Shown here one piece after another: positions 58,731-64,000 of a stretch of 64,000 nucleotides of DNA. Position numbers and translations under genes: made by a program. Source of the DNA: Dillenia suffruticosa (taxonomy: Eukaryota > Streptophyta > Magnoliopsida > Dilleniales > Dilleniaceae). The stretch lies in NCBI GenBank assembly GCA_033439265.1, contig JAVTVX010000026.1, positions 451,501-515,500 on the forward strand, written 5' to 3'. Each line of letters opens with the position of its first letter. The stretch's first letter is position 1. The notes beneath the pieces were generated by a model. It had not been told where the DNA came from. It saw nothing but the letters and a program-made list of their open reading frames with translations, and made no database searches.

Positions 58731-60585
58731 TCACTTAACTATGCAGATCTTAATAACTGAGGCAGCTCCAATACGATGAAGTGCCACAACAGCATCACCA
58801 GGTTTGCATAGCCCCTTCTCCACTGCCGACTTGAGTGCAGCTCCTAAGATCACTTCAGTTGATTCTGCATCAGTGGCCTTCGCTGATCCTTCCGCCAGTA
58901 ATGGAATCAATCCCCTGTATATTAGACTATGCCTTGCCGGGGTCTCATCACTGCACATCCAATCAAATGAGTCCGTTGTCAAAACAGGAACGACGACAGA
59001 AAGGATTGGAACAGCTGGCCTGTACTTGGCAACCAACTTAGCCGTAGTTCCACCACGGGTCAATACAACAATGAGCTTTGCTTTGGCCTTATTAGCAGTT
59101 CGAACAGCTGATGAAGCCAGACTCTCCAATGGGCTCATAGGAAGAGGGGTTGACCTAATCCTCTCTTTGAAAATAGCATCATAGTCAAGGGATGATTCTG
59201 CTTCAATACAAATTCGGTTCATAATCTTCACAGCAAGCTCAGGGTAGGCCCCAGCTGCACTTTCACCACTGAGCATGACACAATCAGTTCCATCAAGAAC
59301 AGCATTAGCAACATCAGTGGCCTCAGCACGGGTTGGTCGAGGAGACTTGATCATGGATTCAAGCATCTGAGTAGCAGTAACCACAGGCTTCCCAGCAAGA
59401 TTGCACTTGTATATCATCATCTTCTGAGCCAGGAAAATCTTTTCAACTGGGATTTCCATACCAAGATCCCCACGAGCAACCATGAATGAGTCAGTCTCTC
59501 GCAAGATTTCATCAAAGTTGATCACCCCTTCTTGATTTTCAACCTTCAGAGTTTCAGATCAATGTTAACAAGAGAATAGCATGAAACACCTCATAAAAGG
59601 GGGAATCAAAAGTTTGCAAGGAAGGGCCTTTTAACTGTTTGGCATCCTGAAGCTCGTGCCAAAAAAATAAAAAAAATCACAAGCAGCAAAAGCTCATGCA
59701 TGATCTGTATTTCCCATTATGACAATTCTTTTATATCTGGAGGCCTTGGAAGAAAAATATTGCAAGGACGCATGGTGCATTAACTCTCCAAAATGAAACA
59801 TAAATGACAGGTCAGTGGTTATCAGTTAATGTAAGCGCCCAGAAGATAATGGCGAGTACCATCTAAATATTTCCAGGCATGAGAAAGAAGTTTAGTATTA
59901 TGCTCCATTTATTTTTGTTATTTACTTTCTACCTCCATCTATTTTTTCCTTTTAATTTTCCTTTTTTTCGAGGGATAAGCGAAGGGAAATATGAAGCCTG
60001 GGTCTCCTGAACAAAGTTAAGTTTAGCCTCCTTTTCTATGACATGTACATGTGCAGGAGTCAAATCATTTTATGAGCTTTATCCTGGATATCATATTTTT
60101 GAAAAATTAAAGGGCACACATACCTTTGACATCAACTGTATTGTTTTGGCATGGGGCCCAAGGAGCTTACGGACAGTAACAAGATCTGAGCCTTTGCGTA
60201 CAAATGAAAGAGCAATCAAGTCAATCTTGTTTGGAACACCCCATCCCAGAATATCTTCTTTATCTTTCTCAGTCAGTGTGGGTAGATCTACCACAATACC
60301 AGGAAGATTAACATTCTTTCTCTCACCAAGCATGTTGGTGTTCTCACAACGGCATCTCACCGTTCCAGAAGCTGGATCACAAGACAAAACAGTGAGGGTG
60401 ATTGTGCCATCAGAGCATAATATAGTATTTCCTGGTTTTAGGTCCTCAGCCAACTTTTTATAGCTCATTGAGATCATCTCGGAATCACCCTTGATGCCGT
60501 AATCTGTGGTAACCGTAATTTCCTGGCCTTCTTTAAGCTGGATGGGTTTTCCATCCTTCAAAAAGCCTGTCCGAATTTCAGGACC
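58731..60585 (-). CDS. Cytosolic pyruvate kinase, partial (last two coding exons)
   Basis: Exons 60585-60124 (154 codons) and 59543-58731 (270 codons plus TGA) on the minus strand encode 424 residues. Plant cytosolic pyruvate kinases are about 510 aa, so about 86 N-terminal residues are missing. The first exon begins at GPEIRTGFLKDGKP, just after the position of the usual DTK. The enzyme converts phosphoenolpyruvate and ADP to pyruvate and ATP, the last step of glycolysis. The active-site signature IQLMSKVENQEGV is formed across the exon junction. MVARGDLGMEIPVEKI, TATQMLESMIKSPRPTRAE, DGTDCVMLSGESAAG and a C-terminal domain ending IGAASVIKICIVK are present. There is no sign of a plastid-type sequence. 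The 579-bp intron at 59544-60123 is GT-AG. The coding start must lie beyond 64000. Confidence 0.95.
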
Positions 60586-63500
60586 CTGCAAAAATATGAT
60601 AGAAAGAATTATACATTTTCAGAAGCAGCTATGAGTACAAGAAAGAGCTTCATCAGCTAAGAATCCACCTATCGAGACAATATTTAGCATCTTTGGTCAT
60701 ACTTCAAAGTCCAAATAGGCTCCATTTTGAATGAGATGATTCAAGAAATATTTTCATTTCTTTCCTAGATGTGTTCTTTTTTTCTGATAGAAAAGGAATA
60801 CAAATAAGAAATGAAGAAAGAATTGAACTAGCCAAAAAATAAGAAATCCTCAAAGAGAACATCAATAAAACAGAAAACAAATGGAGGACTACTTTCCAGT
60901 CTCCAGAGTCCCCTAGCCTATAATCTTTGAATACCCCTAACACAAAAAGAAAGGCATAAAAACAATATGGTCCCATAAAAGAAAAATACCAATTACTTGA
61001 ACTCTAGTGATTCTAGCATTCTGCACCATCCAAATACATCACAAATTCCATGACCTCTAAATTTTGTTAAAAGTAAATCAAGCAGGTTTATAGGTCAAAC
61101 CAAGTGATAATCACGAATTGCAAAGTAGCAAATCCACTTATCTCATGCTACAGAACAATATAGAAAGGCGTGTAATCTCAAAATCGTTATAGTATATAAC
61201 ATGAATATCAGGAGAAATAGCTTTCCCTTCTTGCAACAAATCATGCACTGATCAGATTAAGCACTATAACCAAATAAAAGCCTCAACTTTTGCAAGAATC
61301 TTTACCTTCCAAATGCATTCAATTATTGGATGGAGGGGTTAACGAAAAGGCAAATGATGAAAGCAAGACTTGCAGGAAAATGACTTTAAATATCAAGGTT
61401 CCAAACTCTAGAATCAGGCACATTAGGAGGAGTAATCCCTCTCAGAAAAGGAAGGTAAATAAAGAAAACTTTGCCCCTTCCTATCATTTAGAGTTTTTTA
61501 AAAAGCAAAAGTTTGGAGTCTAAAGTATTTGACATGGGCACAATGAAGCATGGAAAGATGATAGCATCTAGGAAAAGCTATAGAAAGGAACAAATACCCA
61601 ATCCAAATATCCTCCCAATATTGAATGCACCAACCACACTTTGAAAGATACAAGAAGAAAGACATCACATAAAAGAAGAATGAATTAGGAAGCACCCATT
61701 CCGGTTGGCATCTCATTCATCAGGCCAGGACTATACATGTTTTTTATAAACTTGTACAGTAAATAACTATGTTCTAAGGAGACCTCCAGAACAACTTTCC
61801 AACAAGAGACATGTTTTAAGACACCATGTTAAATAGGACTAATCCACCCCCCAGATTTAGACTTAGAGATCCCCTCCCAACACATACGATAATCTCTTGT
61901 TCATACCACTCCCCAACCAAAAGATATCTATCATTCTCAATTCTGTCAGCTATTTACTCAGAGTTTAAACAGGGGTAAAAAGTAGAAGGAGATGCCAGAA
62001 TCAAGCATGAAGCAGAGTAATATGCTCATCTAACAAAAGAAAACCTCTCTTCGAGCCATACAACCTCATAGCTATATTGGACACGGTAGGATCCCAAAAG
62101 GAAACACTCCCAGATTTATCATTTCTCGCCTAGACATCATTCCAGACACAGACATCTAAGGAATGCCATGCATCTTTTAAGTTATATTTAATATGTGCAT
62201 GCCATAGTACAACAGTGAAAGAGAAAAGACAAATATACATTTTTTTTCATGTTTCAAGTTCGATTTTTAAATGAGGAAGTTTATTCATTTTTGGAAATTC
62301 TAAGCAAAGTTCGACAGGAAAAACAAACACCGGCACACCTATAACAACACAAAATATAAGAACACTACAAGATAATTTTTTTAAAAAAGGGGGATAATGT
62401 TTGAAAAAGATAAGAACCTACCCCCATGCTCAATCACAAATATCAACAAGAACTCGTGTTTGAAAATTTCCCTAGCTACGTCATTCCTTTAGCAAGACCA
62501 AGTGCACCCAAAATCATCTTGTTAGTCAACATTTCAAAAGCATCAGAATGTCATGTATATGAATCAATTTATGCAAGTTAATCAGCCAATGTAATCAAAT
62601 ACGAAACAAAACCAAGAACCAAAAAAATATATAAAAACAACGCATCATTTGCAATTAAAAAGCATGCTAAGATAGGGAAGATGAGTCCATCTTTATGACC
62701 AACAAGTTCCAGATAGCATAAGCTGTTATCAAAGCCCAAGCAGTGAGTATTTTAGAACATGATGCAAATTAGGGTTGCTAACAAGCTAAGGTATTCATGT
62801 CTACTGAAGCTCGATCTATTTCAAAACCTAACCTTGAAATGCATAAACCAATCCCCAGCTTGTTTTAAAACTCAAGTCATCGATAGTTAATGAGCAAAAA
62901 TCAAACAAGTCATGTTGGCAAGGTTGGAGATGACTAAGGTAAAGTTTATGTAAGAGAAGTCTAAATGCAACAGAATCCAGCAACTTTATCGCAGCTTCAT
63001 CGGATCCCACAAACACTTAAAGCTCAAAGCAATTGGGTTTCTGTCTCAACAGTGCAGTTAGATAACACTACTAGAATTTGCTGGTTGATTCCTCAACTAC
63101 TACTTTCACAATCTTTCCTTCCACAACTTTCTCCATTACAGACACTAGAGAAGTTATTTTTTCACCAGCAGTAATAGCTTCTTTCCACTAACATAGGCCA
63201 AGGGTTGAACCATGGTAATTGAACTCTCTCTCTTCCGATTTGCATATAATGAATAAGAACCATGCAAGATTCTGTTTTATTTTGATCTTTCACACAAGTA
63301 CCAATAGATTTTATTTTTCTTTTCTTTTCCTTTTTTTGGGGGGGCGGGGGGAACACACGAGGGGCAGTTATCTGTTTGCAGGTATCCATTTACATTATCT
63401 TCCTCTTTCAACAATATATTTAGAACTTGAAGTCCATTTCCCATTTATCACTTCACTACCATTAAGTTTCTTCACCAAGGGCAAGGGTGTCATAAGAGAA

Positions 63501-64000
63501 TGTTTAAGAAAAAAAAAGGCTCTGATCCTGAAATTGAATAAAATTACCATTACAATCTTAGGTCTTGCAGGCTTGAAACAACCTTAAATGAGTAATTTTC
63601 AATTGGTGAACCTCAACCCCTCCAACACATGTCTCAAATCAGCACAAACGCATCAACATTCACTCATGATGAGTGAAAGTTGGAAATTGGGGGTCCCAAT
63701 AAAACAAAGTAAAGTAAAATTTGGTATGAAAATATTCCATCATGATTTCCCCTTGAAATTAAAGGAGACAAAAGGGAAGATATCTCATGAGAAGAAATTA
63801 CTAAATTTTCAAAGTATCCAAAAAGTACCATAGCTACAAAAGAAAATGCAAATATGGACAAAGAAACCATTGCCACTTCTTGAAATCTCCAAAATTTGCA
63901 ATTGCCAAAGTAAGACCACCACATGACCCCCACCAGGCTAAATTTAAATTGATTGCGATGTTATGTTTCATTAGGTAAAGCAGGCAGTCTCCATCATGCA
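60586..64000 (-). other. Long 5' intron of the pyruvate kinase gene (open at the window end)
   Basis: No exon encoding the missing N-terminus (expected to contain a GPASRS-like and an NFSHG-like motif) is visible, so this stretch is read as one intron of at least 3.4 kb. It contains a LINE-like relic (61490-62160) and a G-run near 63338-63352. The rest is unremarkable AT-rich DNA. Short open frames here show no domain. Confidence 0.7.
61490..62160 (-). pseudogene. LINE-like (non-LTR) reverse transcriptase relic in the pyruvate kinase intron
   Basis: The minus strand shows broken pieces typical of the region after the RT domain of plant L1-type elements. There is SWKVVLEV-like sequence near 61790. 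Then comes CGWCIQYWEDIWIGYLFL followed by FPRCYHLS near 61540-61640, matching the usual pattern G-N-G-x-x-x-x-F-W-E-D-x-W-x-G...FPRLY-x-x-S. Further up, WDPTV and GSKRGFLLLDEH-like pieces occur. Many stops and frame changes; clearly dead. Confidence 0.5.

Noticed and set aside
58804-59184. 126-codon + strand frame over the pyruvate kinase exon
   Set aside because: Antisense shadow of a clearly conserved pyruvate kinase exon.

Overview
The window is nuclear DNA of a flowering plant, most likely a eudicot. The genes have many short exons with GT-AG introns, the intergenic DNA is AT-rich, and microsatellites and plant-type transposons (Copia, CACTA, TRIM, SINE, MITE) are common. I cannot name the species. 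No bacterial-type operon, CRISPR array or rRNA gene is visible.

Layout. 1-3853: gene-poor AT-rich DNA. 3854-6690 (+): a two-exon pectinesterase with an N-terminal inhibitor domain; its intron carries a decayed cytochrome P450-like piece. 6691-11136: repeats and the GDI promoter. 11137-18013 (+): a complete 13-exon Rab GDP dissociation inhibitor (444 aa) with a SINE in intron 4. 18014-23360: microsatellites, T-rich modular repeats and a small TRIM retroelement (21841-22326). 23361-35332 (-): a Copia LTR retrotransposon with both LTRs and a TCAAA target duplication. Its RT/RNase H region is split by a 7.0-kb CACTA transposon (24433-31439), which has its own AGG target duplication and contains a decayed transposase segment. 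36040-36680 (-): an older Copia RT relic.

37051-56845 (-): three alpha-galactosidase genes (GH27) in head-to-tail tandem, at 37051-39692, 45565-50097 and 54066-56845. Each has 15 exons, and all 13 internal exons have the same length in the three copies. The first two resemble the Arabidopsis AGAL3 type and the third the AGAL1/2 type. The gaps hold a hAT-like MITE, a 2.3-kb field of TCGACTA-like motifs and an orphan CACTA end. 58731-60585 (-): the last two coding exons of a cytosolic pyruvate kinase; its first coding exon lies beyond 64000, so the rest of the window is a long first intron with a LINE-like relic.

Functionally, the pectinesterase and the alpha-galactosidases act on cell-wall or vacuolar carbohydrate, GDI recycles Rab GTPases in vesicle traffic, and pyruvate kinase is glycolytic. 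Nothing suggests they work as one unit, apart from the shared ancestry of the galactosidase cluster. All splice sites were assigned by eye from GT-AG consensus, reading frame and family similarity. Exon lengths summed to whole codons for the five complete genes, and the two pyruvate kinase exons are each a whole number of codons.
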